From positions 22,257 through 86,256 of the forward strand of contig NZ_BDQY01000014.1 of NCBI RefSeq assembly GCF_002724055.1: a DNA stretch of 64,000 nucleotides. The letters run 5' to 3'. Numbering within the stretch: the stretch's first letter is position 1; each line of letters begins with the position of its first letter. Below, piece by piece: positions 44,377-53,257 of this stretch. The notes under the pieces were generated by a model, which saw only the letters and a program-made list of their open reading frames with translations, was not told the origin of the DNA and did not search any database. Origin of the DNA: Tepidibacter mesophilus. Lineage in GTDB: Bacteria > Bacillota > Clostridia > Peptostreptococcales > Peptostreptococcaceae. The position numbers and the translations under genes are program-made.

Positions 44377-45627
44377 ATGGATATAAATAGAAGATTAGAA
44401 TTATTTAAAAATGTTACAGACAAAGAGTGGAATGATTGGAAATGGCAAGTTCAAAATAGAATTGAAAATGTAGACGAATTAAAAAAATATATTAACTTAA
44501 CATTAGAGGAAGAAAACGGAGCTAGACAGTGTCTAAAAAGCTTAAGAATGGCTATAACTCCTTATTATTTATCACAAATTAATCCAGATGACAAAAATGA
44601 TCCTATAAGAAAACAAGCAATTCCTACTTCTTTAGAAATACAAAAGTCAAAATCAGATCTTTTAGATCCACTTCATGAAGACGAAGATTCCCCTATTCCA
44701 GGGCTTACTCATAGATACCCAGATAGAGCACTTTTATTACTTACAGATCAATGTTCAATGTATTGTAGACATTGTACTCGAAGAAGGTTTGCAGGACAAA
44801 AGGACACATCTCTTCCTATGATTCAAATAGATAATGCAATAGACTATATTAAGAAAACTCCCCAAATTAGAGATGTACTTTTATCAGGAGGAGACCCATT
44901 ATTATTATCTGATGAAAAATTAGAGTATATAATTAAAAGGTTAAGAGAAATACCTCATGTTCAAATTATAAGAATAGGAAGTAGAGTACCTGTAGTTATG
45001 CCTCAAAGGATAACTAAAGATTTTGTAGATATGCTTAAAAAATATCATCCTATTTGGCTAAATACTCATTTTAACCATCCTAATGAAATTACAAAAGAGT
45101 CAAAACAAGCATGTGAGATGCTTGCAGATTCAGGTATTCCTGTTGGAAATCAATCTGTACTTTTAAAAGGAATAAATGATTGTACTCATATAATGAAGAA
45201 ATTAGTAAATGACTTAGTGAATATAAGGGTTAGACCATACTATATATATCAGTGTGATCTTTCTATAGGACTTGAACATTTTAGAACAACTGTATCTAAA
45301 GGTATTGAGATAATGGAAGGACTAAGAGGTCATACATCTGGATTTTGTGTTCCTACATTTGTAGTAGATGCTCCAGGAGGTGGAGGAAAAATTCCTGTAA
45401 TGCCTAATTATGTAGTTTCTCAAAGTCATAATAAAGTTATATTAAGAAATTTTGAAGGAGTAATTACAACTTACAAAGAGCCAGATAATTATAATCCTCA
45501 ATGTAGCTGTGAAATATGTAAAGGAAAAAAGGAAGAAGTACTTTTAGGTGTTTCTGGTTTACTTAACAATCAAAGCATGACAATAGAACCGAAAAACTTA
45601 GAAAGAAAATTAAGAGTGAAAAGGTAA
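44377..45627 (+). CDS. ablA: L-lysine 2,3-aminomutase
   Basis: A 416-residue radical-SAM/PLP enzyme turning L-alpha-lysine into L-beta-lysine. SAM cluster cysteines Cys126, Cys130 and Cys133 lie in 'QCSMYCRHCTRRRFAG'; 'VLLSGGDPLLLSD' is the SAM glycine motif; the PLP lysine is in 'DAPGGGGKIPVMPNYV'; and C-terminal zinc cysteines are in 'CSCEICKG'. The length matches KamA/AblA. KamA also starts lysine fermentation, but the AblB partner and the OpuC genes downstream favour osmolyte synthesis. Confidence 0.93.
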   Translation: MDINRRLELFKNVTDKEWNDWKWQVQNRIENVDELKKYINLTLEEENGARQCLKSLRMAITPYYLSQINPDDKNDPIRKQAIPTSLEIQKSKSDLLDPLHEDEDSPIPGLTHRYPDRALLLLTDQCSMYCRHCTRRRFAGQKDTSLPMIQIDNAIDYIKKTPQIRDVLLSGGDPLLLSDEKLEYIIKRLREIPHVQIIRIGSRVPVVMPQRITKDFVDMLKKYHPIWLNTHFNHPNEITKESKQACEMLADSGIPVGNQSVLLKGINDCTHIMKKLVNDLVNIRVRPYYIYQCDLSIGLEHFRTTVSKGIEIMEGLRGHTSGFCVPTFVVDAPGGGGKIPVMPNYVVSQSHNKVILRNFEGVITTYKEPDNYNPQCSCEICKGKKEEVLLGVSGLLNNQSMTIEPKNLERKLRVKR

Positions 45628-45676
45628 GTAAAATGATAAAGTGATTTCAAGATAAACAATTAAGCTTATATAATTT

Positions 45677-45713
45677 AAAGTGTGTAAACTTCTAAGGGAG
45701 ATGCACACTTTTT
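45677..45713 (+). terminator. Terminator of ablBA
   Basis: AAAGTGTG ... CACACTTTTT, an 8-bp stem with a long loop and T-run. The remaining 45.72-46.17 kb is AT-rich; apart from an imperfect GCACGATAG/CTATCTTGT hairpin near 46035 I see nothing in it. Confidence 0.6.
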
Positions 45714-46176
45714 AATTATAAAAATATAATAATAAATTTATAAAGAGTTGACTTTATGTACTCATGCATGATATACTTGAAAAGTTAGCTAGTTGAAATT
45801 ATTTGGCTGAGTAGTAGAAGTATAAATAATTTTTTAAAATAATCTTATCATTAGTTCTAAAATTATTATTAAAATACTTTTCATTTTATTCCTAGAATTG
45901 CAGGAATCTAGATTTTTTTCTTGTTTTGAATTAGGAATTCTTTAAAAATTCTAATTATTAAATCAATTTATTCTATTCTCGAATTTTCAATGTAATTTAC
46001 TTAAATGAAGAAATTTTATAATTAAATTTGCAGCACGATAGTCTATCTTGTCATGCTTTTATATATGATTACATAACATATATGCTTCGAATGAATATGT
46101 TGAATGCTAATATTTACTATTAGTTTTTTCGTTGTGCAATAATTACGAATAAAAAACAAAAAAAGGAGGTGTAATT

Positions 46177-46716
46177 ATGACTAAGGAAGTTATATTTTCA
46201 CTGATTGGCTTATTTTTAATAACGTCACTTACAAATATTTTAGCAACACTAAAGTCTATGTTAATATCAAAAAAAATTATGAATCCAGTTTATTTTTTAG
46301 TATTTATAGATGCTATGATTTTTGCAATAGTAGTTAATAAAGTTACTAGTTCACAGGGAATTCATTTTACAGTCGCATATGCACTAGGTAAACCAGTGGG
46401 GGTTTTTATAGGGGCAAAACTTGAAGAACGGTTAGCACTTGGGATTTTAGAAGTAGATTTATTTTTAAACAATAAAAATAAAATGATTGAGATAGCTGAA
46501 AAACTTAGAGAAGTAGGATATACTGTTAATAATTTTTTAGCGCGTGGTAATAACGGAGATGCAAGATATAAAGTCGAAGTTGTAATAAAGAGAAATGAAT
46601 TTAAGGTATTTCAAAATATCTTGAATGAATGTGGTGTTAGTAATCCAACTCTAAAAATAAAGAATTTAAGCAAAGTAGATGGAAAAATCACTACAACAAG
46701 TATTCAAGCTACTTGA
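46177..46716 (+). CDS. UPF0316 (DUF2179) membrane protein
   Basis: A 179-residue protein with three N-terminal helices (about 5-25, 38-58, 65-85) including 'AYALGKPVGVFIGAKLEERLALG', the UPF0316/DUF5698 signature, then a cytoplasmic DUF2179 domain (about 95-165) with 'KLREVGYTVNNFLARGNNG', a PII-like or nucleotide-binding-type fold. No biochemical function is established. The AAAAGGAGGTGTAATT ribosome site is strong. It lies between ablBA and the OpuC system, but with terminators on both sides it is a separate transcript. Confidence 0.85.
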   Translation: MTKEVIFSLIGLFLITSLTNILATLKSMLISKKIMNPVYFLVFIDAMIFAIVVNKVTSSQGIHFTVAYALGKPVGVFIGAKLEERLALGILEVDLFLNNKNKMIEIAEKLREVGYTVNNFLARGNNGDARYKVEVVIKRNEFKVFQNILNECGVSNPTLKIKNLSKVDGKITTTSIQAT

Positions 46717-46748
46717 TTCGTAATATAAGTGATTAACTGAAGTAATTA

Positions 46749-46794
46749 AAAATAGAGGCTTACTAAACGGGTGTTTTAAAGTCTTTATTTTTTG
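46749..46794 (+). terminator. Terminator of the UPF0316 gene
   Basis: A 13-bp stem with two G-U wobbles (AAAATAGAGGCTT / AAGTCTTTATTTT) and a 17-nt loop, then TTT. The next 310 nt are AT-rich leader or promoter region with no recognisable element. Confidence 0.6.
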
Positions 46795-47105
46795 ATTAAT
46801 TTAATTTGTATTTTTAAAAATTATAATCAAAAATAAAAAAATAAAAGCAAAAATAATTTTACAACAAACAACTTATATGATACGATTAGGTTGGTTGCAT
46901 TCTAAATTCTATTACTTTAATAAAGTTGTTACAGTATTAATTTATAAGAACGAAAGACTTTCATTATGTATACAGTATTAAAAAAAATAAATAATAAATT
47001 GAAGATTAAATAAGTATTTTTATATAATAAGTATTTTAAAAGACATATAATCAGATGATTTATAGATTTGATTTATTAATTTTGTTACACGAGGAGGTAT
47101 AAATA

Positions 47106-48218
47106 TTGATTAAATTTGAAAATGTAAAAAAATCTTTTGGAAAAAATGTAGTAATTGAAAATTTAAATTTAGAAATAAAAGAAGGGGAATTTGTTGTATT
47201 AATTGGAGAAAGTGGATGTGGTAAAACTACAACAATGAAAATGATTAATAAGCTTATAGAATCTACGGATGGAAAGATATATATAAACGGAAAAGATATC
47301 TCGAAAGTTAACCCTATAGAACTTCGTAGGAATATTGGATATGTAATACAAAAAGTTGGACTGTTTCCTCATATGACTGTGGGTGAAAATATAGAACTAG
47401 TTCCTTTACTGAAAGATTGGGATCCTATCAAAAGAAATAAAAGATCAAAAGAACTATTAGATTTAGTAGGATTGCCAGCTAATGAATATTATAATAGATA
47501 TCCTCATGAACTAAGTGGAGGACAGCAGCAAAGAATAGGTATTGCTAGAGCACTTGCTGTTAATCCTGATGTTATATTAATGGACGAGCCATTTTCAGCA
47601 CTTGATCCAATTACAAGAGAGCAATTACAAGATGAAATGACTAGATTACAAGAAGAGCTAGGAAAAACTATTGTATTAGTATCTCATGATATGGATGAAG
47701 CTATAAAACTTGCAGACAAAATAGCGGTAATGGATAAGGGTAAAGTGATTCAATTCGATTCGCCTGAAGAAATTTTAATCAATCCAGTTAATGAATTTGT
47801 AGAAAATTTCGTTGGAAAAGACCGTTTGTGGAGACAACCGGAATTATTACTAGCTAAAGACATTATGATAAAAGATTATCCAAAAGTTTTACTAAGTAGA
47901 ACTCCAGCTCAAGCTATAGAAAAAATGAAGGAAAAAAAGTTAGAGTTTTTAACTGTTGTGGATAAACAAGGTAATTATGAAGGTTATGTTACGATAAAAG
48001 AATTAAAAGACAAAGCATCTAAAGTGAAAATGAAAGATATAAAAAATACAAGTATTGAACCTGTTCATGAAGATTTAAATATGGTTGAAGTTATTAACAT
48101 TATGAAAAATAAGCATGTCAAATTCCTTCCTGTAGCAAATAGTGTAAATATAGTTAAAGGAGTAATTACAAAGAGTAGCTTATTAAATGTTATATCAGAT
48201 TTAATTATTACAGATTAA
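47106..48218 (+). CDS. opuCA: OpuC-type glycine betaine/carnitine/choline ABC transporter ATPase
   Basis: A 370-residue ATPase. It has Walker A 'GESGCGKTTTMKMINKL', signature 'LSGGQQQRIGIARAL', Walker B 'VILMDEPFSALD' and H-loop 'SHDMDEA'. Two CBS domains fill about 250-370, which in OpuA/OpuC ATPases sense ionic strength or cyclic-di-AMP. The TTG start follows GAGGAGGTATAAATA. It is paired with a permease-binding-protein fusion 18 nt downstream. Imports compatible solutes under osmotic stress. Confidence 0.94.
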   Translation: MIKFENVKKSFGKNVVIENLNLEIKEGEFVVLIGESGCGKTTTMKMINKLIESTDGKIYINGKDISKVNPIELRRNIGYVIQKVGLFPHMTVGENIELVPLLKDWDPIKRNKRSKELLDLVGLPANEYYNRYPHELSGGQQQRIGIARALAVNPDVILMDEPFSALDPITREQLQDEMTRLQEELGKTIVLVSHDMDEAIKLADKIAVMDKGKVIQFDSPEEILINPVNEFVENFVGKDRLWRQPELLLAKDIMIKDYPKVLLSRTPAQAIEKMKEKKLEFLTVVDKQGNYEGYVTIKELKDKASKVKMKDIKNTSIEPVHEDLNMVEVINIMKNKHVKFLPVANSVNIVKGVITKSSLLNVISDLIITD

Positions 48219-48236
48219 CAAAGGAGTTGATATTAA

Positions 48237-49790
48237 TTGATTTTAGATTATATGTTAAATAATACGGGGTTAGTTATAGAAAAATTAATACAACATATGC
48301 AAATTACTTTAATTGCAGTACTATTTGCAGTTGTTGTAGGAGTACCTTTAGGTATCATTGTATCAAGGAGTGAAAAATTAGGAAAAATTATATTAGGAGT
48401 TGCTAATATATTTCAAACTATACCTAGTTTAGCTTTATTTGGATTTATTATACCATTACCTATAATAGGAGGAATTGGATATAAACCGGCTGTAATTGTA
48501 TTGTTTTTATATGCACTTCTTCCTATAATAAAAAACACATATATAGGAATTAAAAGTGTAGATGATGCAGTTATTGAATCAGCTAAGGGAATGGGGATGA
48601 CTGCTAGACAAATCTTACTTATGGTAACACTTCCTTTAGCATTTCCTATAATTATGGGAGGTATTAGAGTTGCTACTGTTATAAATATAGGAACAGCAAC
48701 GATAGCTGCATTAATAGGTGCTGGAGGTCTAGGAGACTTTATCTTTAGAGGTATATCTATGAGTGATACAGGAATAATTTTAGCAGGAGCTATTCCTACT
48801 ACGGTTTTAGCTTTATCTATAGATTTTATATTGGGATTAATAGAAAATAAATTACCAGTTAGTGCTTTGGGACATGTAATCACAAATAAAAAAATAATGA
48901 AAAGAGCATTAGTTTGTATTCTTATACCTATAATTGCTATAGGTAGTATAACTTATATTAGATCAACAAAATCAGAAGAAACTATTGTGATAGGAACTAA
49001 AAATTTTACAGAATCTCGTTTGATGGGGGAACTATTGTCTGTATATATTGAAAATAATACAAATTTAAAAACTAAAGTTTCTGAACTAGGTGGAACATTA
49101 CCTGCTTTTAAGGCCATTCAATCAAAGGATATTGATATGTATGTAGAATATACAGGAACTGGGTATGTTACATTACTTAAAAAGCAAGGTGATATCCCTT
49201 CATCTCAAGAAGTATATGATATTGTAAAGAAAGAGTTTGATGAACAATTTGGATTAAGCTGGTTAAATCCTTTAGGATTTAATAATACTTATACTTTAGC
49301 TGTAAAAAAAGGAATTGCTGAAAAATATAATTTAAACACTTTTTCTGACTTGGCACAATATTCTAATGAGTTCATATTAGGGCCAACTCCAGAGATATTA
49401 GAACGCCCAGATGGGTTTCCAGGTTTGAAAGAGTTATATGATTTTAGTTTTAAAGATATCAAAGCATTAGATCCAGGGCTTCGTTACAATGCGATTGCTG
49501 ATAATTCGGTTCAAGTTACAGATGCTTTTTCTACAGATGGGAAAATACAAGAATTAGGACTTGTTGTATTAGAAGATGATAAAGAGTATTTCCCACCATA
49601 TTATGCTGTGCCTTTAGTGAATAATAGAACGTTAGAAGAAAATAGTGAACTTAAACCACTTTTACAAAAGTTAGGGAATGTTTTAGATGATGAGCAAATG
49701 CAAAAACTAAATTATAGAGCAGATGTAAAAAAAGAAGATTTAAGAGATATAGCTACAGATTTTTTAAAGAGTACAGATTTAATTAAATAA
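48237..49790 (+). CDS. OpuC-type permease fused to substrate-binding protein
   Basis: A 517-residue fusion. The N-terminal permease (about 1-210) has the ABC inner-membrane motif 'ESAKGMGMTARQILLMVTLP' and 'GTATIAALIGAGGLGDFIFRG'. A further helix (about 222-240) anchors a C-terminal OpuAC-type binding domain (about 245-517): 'IVIGTKNFTESRLMGELLSVY', 'YVEYTGTGYV', 'DAFSTDGKI'. Such fusions make a two-gene transporter. The TTG start follows AAAGGAGTTGAT. The binding-domain sequence is of the choline/betaine/carnitine group; the exact ligand is not predicted. Confidence 0.93.
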   Translation: MILDYMLNNTGLVIEKLIQHMQITLIAVLFAVVVGVPLGIIVSRSEKLGKIILGVANIFQTIPSLALFGFIIPLPIIGGIGYKPAVIVLFLYALLPIIKNTYIGIKSVDDAVIESAKGMGMTARQILLMVTLPLAFPIIMGGIRVATVINIGTATIAALIGAGGLGDFIFRGISMSDTGIILAGAIPTTVLALSIDFILGLIENKLPVSALGHVITNKKIMKRALVCILIPIIAIGSITYIRSTKSEETIVIGTKNFTESRLMGELLSVYIENNTNLKTKVSELGGTLPAFKAIQSKDIDMYVEYTGTGYVTLLKKQGDIPSSQEVYDIVKKEFDEQFGLSWLNPLGFNNTYTLAVKKGIAEKYNLNTFSDLAQYSNEFILGPTPEILERPDGFPGLKELYDFSFKDIKALDPGLRYNAIADNSVQVTDAFSTDGKIQELGLVVLEDDKEYFPPYYAVPLVNNRTLEENSELKPLLQKLGNVLDDEQMQKLNYRADVKKEDLRDIATDFLKSTDLIK

Positions 49791-49820
49791 ATATGTATGT
49801 TAATTTCATATGATAGTTCA

Positions 49821-49870
49821 AATTACGCTTATTAAAATAACAGATGTTATTTTAATAAGCGTAATTTTTT
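49821..49870 (+). terminator. Terminator of the OpuC operon
   Basis: A perfect stem of about 22 bp (AATTACGCTTATTAAAATAA and complement) with a 3-nt loop, followed by TTTTTT. Confidence 0.9.
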
Positions 49871-50055
49871 ACTTACTATGAAATTATAAATTCCGTTATG
49901 AGTTTCAAAAAAATTTACATTTAAAATCTTTCAAAGAAAGACTTTTTTATTAATAATAAGGATTTTACTATTAATATATAGAATTAATGTATAGACTCAC
50001 TTTATAAATGTTTTAAAATATATAAGAATAAATAAAAAGAGTAGGGGGAGCTAGA

Positions 50056-50679
50056 GTGTATGAAAATATTAATATTGTAAGAAAAAGTGAACATAAGACA
50101 AGTGAATGGTCTGGTGGAACAACAACACAGTTATACATATATCCACATGATGCTGAGTATAAAAAACTTAATTTTAAGTGGAGATTAAGCTCTGCGAAAG
50201 TTGATGTTAATGAATCTGTATTTACACATCTACCTCATATTAAAAGAAAAATAATGATTTTAGATGGCGAATTACTTTTACAACATGAAGGTCATCATAG
50301 TATAAAGCTTAAAGAGTTTGAGCAAGATAGTTTCTGTGGTGATTGGAAGACAAAGAGTTATGGAAGAGTTACGGATTTTAATCTTATGATGAACGATTGT
50401 GAAGGAAATTTAGAATACGTATGTATTGATAAGCTTAGCTCAAAAAAAATAGTATTTGATAATAAACAAAGAAAGTACGATTATGTAGCAAATGTTTTGT
50501 ATGTAGTAAGCGGAAATGTAAGTGTAGAACTAGATTCACAAGAAACACTTTGTGAAGGTGATATATTGTTAAGTTATATAGGAAGAGATGAAGAATGTAA
50601 AGAAATGAATATTATTAATAAATTTAGTGAAGATGCTAAAATTATTAGAAGTAATATATATTATAATAAAGCAAGATAA
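50056..50679 (+). CDS. HutD/Ves-family cupin-like protein
   Basis: A 207-residue protein starting 'IVRKSEHKTSEWSGGTTTQLYIYPH', the HutD/Ves signature, followed by 'WRLSSAKVDVNESVFTHLPHIKRKIMILDGELLL'. The fold is a two-cupin barrel. HutD relatives are linked to histidine utilisation or cold-responsive operons, but no hut genes are nearby and no catalytic activity is known. The GTG start follows GTAGGGGGAGC. It appears monocistronic, ended by the palindromic terminator at 50709. Confidence 0.82.
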   Translation: MYENINIVRKSEHKTSEWSGGTTTQLYIYPHDAEYKKLNFKWRLSSAKVDVNESVFTHLPHIKRKIMILDGELLLQHEGHHSIKLKEFEQDSFCGDWKTKSYGRVTDFNLMMNDCEGNLEYVCIDKLSSKKIVFDNKQRKYDYVANVLYVVSGNVSVELDSQETLCEGDILLSYIGRDEECKEMNIINKFSEDAKIIRSNIYYNKAR

Positions 50680-50708
50680 AGTTATTAATATATATACATT
50701 GTAAATAA

Positions 50709-50757
50709 TATGAGCCTATATCTAAAGATTATTTAATCTTTAGATATAGGCTCATAT
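50709..50757 (+). terminator. Palindromic terminator sharing a core with 52083
   Basis: A long perfect stem (ATGAGCCTATATCTAAAGAT and complement) around a TT-rich centre, followed by a T-run. The core GCCTATATCTAAA / TTTAGATATAGGC recurs at 52083-52131. Confidence 0.8.
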
Positions 50758-50879
50758 TTTAATTATATTACATATAGAAATTTAAAGTTGAGTAAATAGA
50801 ATTATATGTGTATTAATGTGAAATATATATTAACTGGAAAATTTATAACATCGATATTCATGATTATATATTTTATTTT

Positions 50880-51152
50880 ATGCTTTTTACTACAATTATA
50901 AGAATGGCTGCTGAAGCCATTAAACTGACAGTATTAATAAAAACTCTTGTATGGGCATTATGTTTACTATTTCTCTCCGTTGTATATTATGCAGTAATAA
51001 AGAAACTAGAAGTAATAGCAAGGGTTTGTGAAATATATGGTTTGATTATTATAATAGGCTATATAACTATACATTTGGCAATATCTACTCAAGGGAAATT
51101 AATTAATTTGAGACCATTTTTCGCTATAGCAGACATAAATGGAGGAATTTAA
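50880..51152 (+). CDS. Possible small membrane protein (90 residues)
   Basis: The frame has two clear hydrophobic helices (about 18-42 and 50-70: 'VWALCLLFLSVVYYAV', 'IYGLIIIIGYITIHLA'). No ribosome site is visible before the ATG at 50880 or the alternative ATG at 50904, and I recognise no family. It may be a genuine small membrane protein, a decayed 5' end, or chance in AT-rich DNA. The flanking 51.16-51.35 kb contains nothing else I can support. Confidence 0.35.
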   Translation: MLFTTIIRMAAEAIKLTVLIKTLVWALCLLFLSVVYYAVIKKLEVIARVCEIYGLIIIIGYITIHLAISTQGKLINLRPFFAIADINGGI

Positions 51153-51359
51153 AAATTCTAATATAGGAATATCGAAAAGAAAACTATTTATTATGAATAT
51201 AGAAATATTTATACTATATATTCAACATCTTACCTATAGAGAAAGGATATCGAATAATAATAACATTATCTAAAAAAAGACCTAAATATTTAAATACGAA
51301 GGATGATACAAGACAATAATAGCCATATTAATATTATACATAAGTTTGGAGGGATAATT

Positions 51360-51953
51360 ATGGAATTTATATTAAAGACAGTAATTCTTATTACGGCTGG
51401 TTCTATATTATTGAGAATATCAGGTAGAAAATCTATTTCTCAAATGACTATTACTCAAACTGTAATAATGATTTCTATCGGGTCACTTATTGTGCAGCCA
51501 ATATCAGGTAAAAGTGTAAAAAATACTTTGGTTACGGCTGTTGTATTTATTATATTTCTTATTGCATCAGAATATTTGCAGATTAAATTCGACTTTATTG
51601 AAACTTTAATTACGGGAAAATCAATTAGTGTTATTGAGAATGGAGTTTTTATAAAAGAAAACTTAAAAAAGCTTAGAATGACTACCGATCAATTAGAAAT
51701 GCGTCTTAGACAACAAGGAATAAGCAAAATATCTGATGTGAAAACTGCTACACTAGAACCCAATGGGCAAATAGGATATGAACTTATCAGAAGTGCTAAA
51801 CCAGTTACCATAGGAGATTTTGAACAAATGATGTCAAGTTTAGTTGTTAAACCAAATATTCAACAACAGTCTAAACAAGAAGATGATGGTAATATATTTG
51901 TAGAGGTAAAAAAAGGTTTTCATACCAAGGAGATCAATAAGACGCTTAAGTAA
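51360..51953 (+). CDS. DUF421 (YetF/YcaP-type) membrane protein
   Basis: I place the start at the ATG at 51360, after GGAGGGATAATT; an upstream in-frame ATG at 51303 lacks a ribosome site. The product (197 residues) has three membrane helices (about 1-80) with 'LLRISGRKSISQMTITQTVIMISIGSLI' and a cytoplasmic domain with 'RMTTDQLEMRLRQQGISKISDVKTATLEPNGQIGYE', both diagnostic of DUF421. In Bacillus some relatives are sporulation-linked. No reaction is known. Confidence 0.9.
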   Translation: MEFILKTVILITAGSILLRISGRKSISQMTITQTVIMISIGSLIVQPISGKSVKNTLVTAVVFIIFLIASEYLQIKFDFIETLITGKSISVIENGVFIKENLKKLRMTTDQLEMRLRQQGISKISDVKTATLEPNGQIGYELIRSAKPVTIGDFEQMMSSLVVKPNIQQQSKQEDDGNIFVEVKKGFHTKEINKTLK

Positions 51954-52082
51954 TAAATTAAGTAAAAATTTACTTTATTATAACACATCGTTTATGACTA
52001 AATGAGTTATGTTGTCTGAATATGTTAATTTATACATTGCACAAATCAAAATAAATAATGTGTATATATCTTGTTAATATTA

Positions 52083-52131
52083 TTAGCCTATATCTAAAAA
52101 ATTGTTAATTAAATTTTAGATATAGGCCTAA
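52083..52131. terminator. Bidirectional palindromic terminator
   Basis: TTAGCCTATATCTAAAA / TTTTAGATATAGGCCTAA with one bulged base. It lies between the DUF421 gene (+) and the permease gene (-) and has the same core as the 50709 terminator. Confidence 0.75.
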
Positions 52132-52134
52132 GTT

Positions 52135-52935
52135 TTATCTAGATTTATATTTTTTCTCAATAATATTAACAACCTGGTACATCAAAAGAGCGCATATAGA
52201 GAGAACGAATACTCCCATCATAACAAGATCTAGTTTAAATACTTGACCACCATAGACTATCAAATATCCTATTCCATATCTTGATACCAAAAATTCTCCA
52301 ACTATAACTCCGACCCAAGACATACCTATATTAATCTTAATTATATTTATGATATTGCCTATATTTGAAGGAAGGATAAGCTTTGTGAGTATTTGGTACT
52401 TAGTTGCACCAAAGCTTTTTAGCATTTTTATTTTTTCTTCTTCAACAGTAATAAAGTAGTTATAAGCTGAAAGTATTGTAACTACTATTGATATTGTAAG
52501 AGCAATAACCACTATACCAGTAATTCCAGCTCCAGCCCATATTATAAGTATAGGAGCAAGGGCTGTTTTTGGAAGAGCATTTAATACAACTAAAAATGGA
52601 TCTAATATTTTAGCTAAAGTTTCATCCCACCAAAGAACTATGGCTATTAGGATACCTCCTAAAGTTCCGAATACGAATCCTAAAACAGTTTCATATACTG
52701 ATATACCCACATGTTTGAATATCTCCCCATTTGAAGAATATTTTATAAACAGCTTAAATATAGCAGATGGCTTACTAGTTAAAAATACATCTATAAAGTT
52801 TAGATTAGCAGCCATTTCCCAAATCAGTATAAATAGTACAAGTACTAATATCTGGTAGAATATTATTTTTCTCTTGTTTGATTTGACTGATTTTAAATAA
52901 GCTGTGTATTCACTAGAGTAGTTGATCTTTTCCAT
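52135..52935 (-). CDS. ABC transporter permease (SsuC/TauC/NrtB-like)
   Basis: A 266-residue permease with six predicted helices and the EAA-loop segment 'SFGATKYQILTKLILPSNIGNII'. 'NALPKTALAPILIIWAGAGITG' is characteristic of the sulfonate/nitrate/taurine/HMP subfamily. Length is complete. However, the gene is preceded on the same strand only by a remnant of its ATPase gene (52913-53158), no binding-protein gene is nearby, and no promoter is evident. It may be non-functional in this strain unless partnered from elsewhere. Confidence 0.85.
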   Translation of the reverse strand: MEKINYSSEYTAYLKSVKSNKRKIIFYQILVLVLFILIWEMAANLNFIDVFLTSKPSAIFKLFIKYSSNGEIFKHVGISVYETVLGFVFGTLGGILIAIVLWWDETLAKILDPFLVVLNALPKTALAPILIIWAGAGITGIVVIALTISIVVTILSAYNYFITVEEEKIKMLKSFGATKYQILTKLILPSNIGNIINIIKINIGMSWVGVIVGEFLVSRYGIGYLIVYGGQVFKLDLVMMGVFVLSICALLMYQVVNIIEKKYKSR

Positions 52936-53158
52936 CTATATCAAGCTCCTTCCATATAGTATTGAAATAATCTTTGAACTCAGGAGCCTCTCTTGATGAA
53001 AGTGGGGTTTTAGTTCCTTCTACTGTAAGATTTATTTCGTGTATGTTTTTTATTGTTGCTGGACGTTTTGAGAGAACAGCTATTTTCTTTGCCATGGATA
53101 TAGCTTCTTCTATATCATATAAATGGCATAAAAAATTCTTTTCAATGGCTGAGTGAAC
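52913..53158 (-). pseudogene. 3' remnant of an ABC transporter ATPase gene
   Basis: The frame encodes only the C-terminal end of a TauB/SsuB-type ATPase: 'DIEEAISMAKKIAVLSKRPATIKNIHEINL' in two halves, then 'FKDYFNTIWKELDIDG'. The preceding residues ('NFLCHLY') no longer match the expected 'THD' H-loop context, and the frame meets a stop at 53159-53161. The Walker A, signature and Walker B parts are missing. It overlaps the permease start by 23 bp, as intact operons do. The deletion junction lies near 53120-53160. Confidence 0.8.
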
Positions 53159-53257
53159 TTACATTAATCGAGTTACATAATATGTAAAAATATAAAATTA
53201 TTACTAATATACATGATATAATGATAAACATATTAAAAAACTAAGGAGGCGATTTAT

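Noticed and set aside
44377..45627. Lysine fermentation role for the 2,3-aminomutase
   Set aside because: None of the kam/kdd/kce fermentation genes are adjacent, and an AblB-type acetyltransferase precedes it; the osmolyte role is favoured but not proven.
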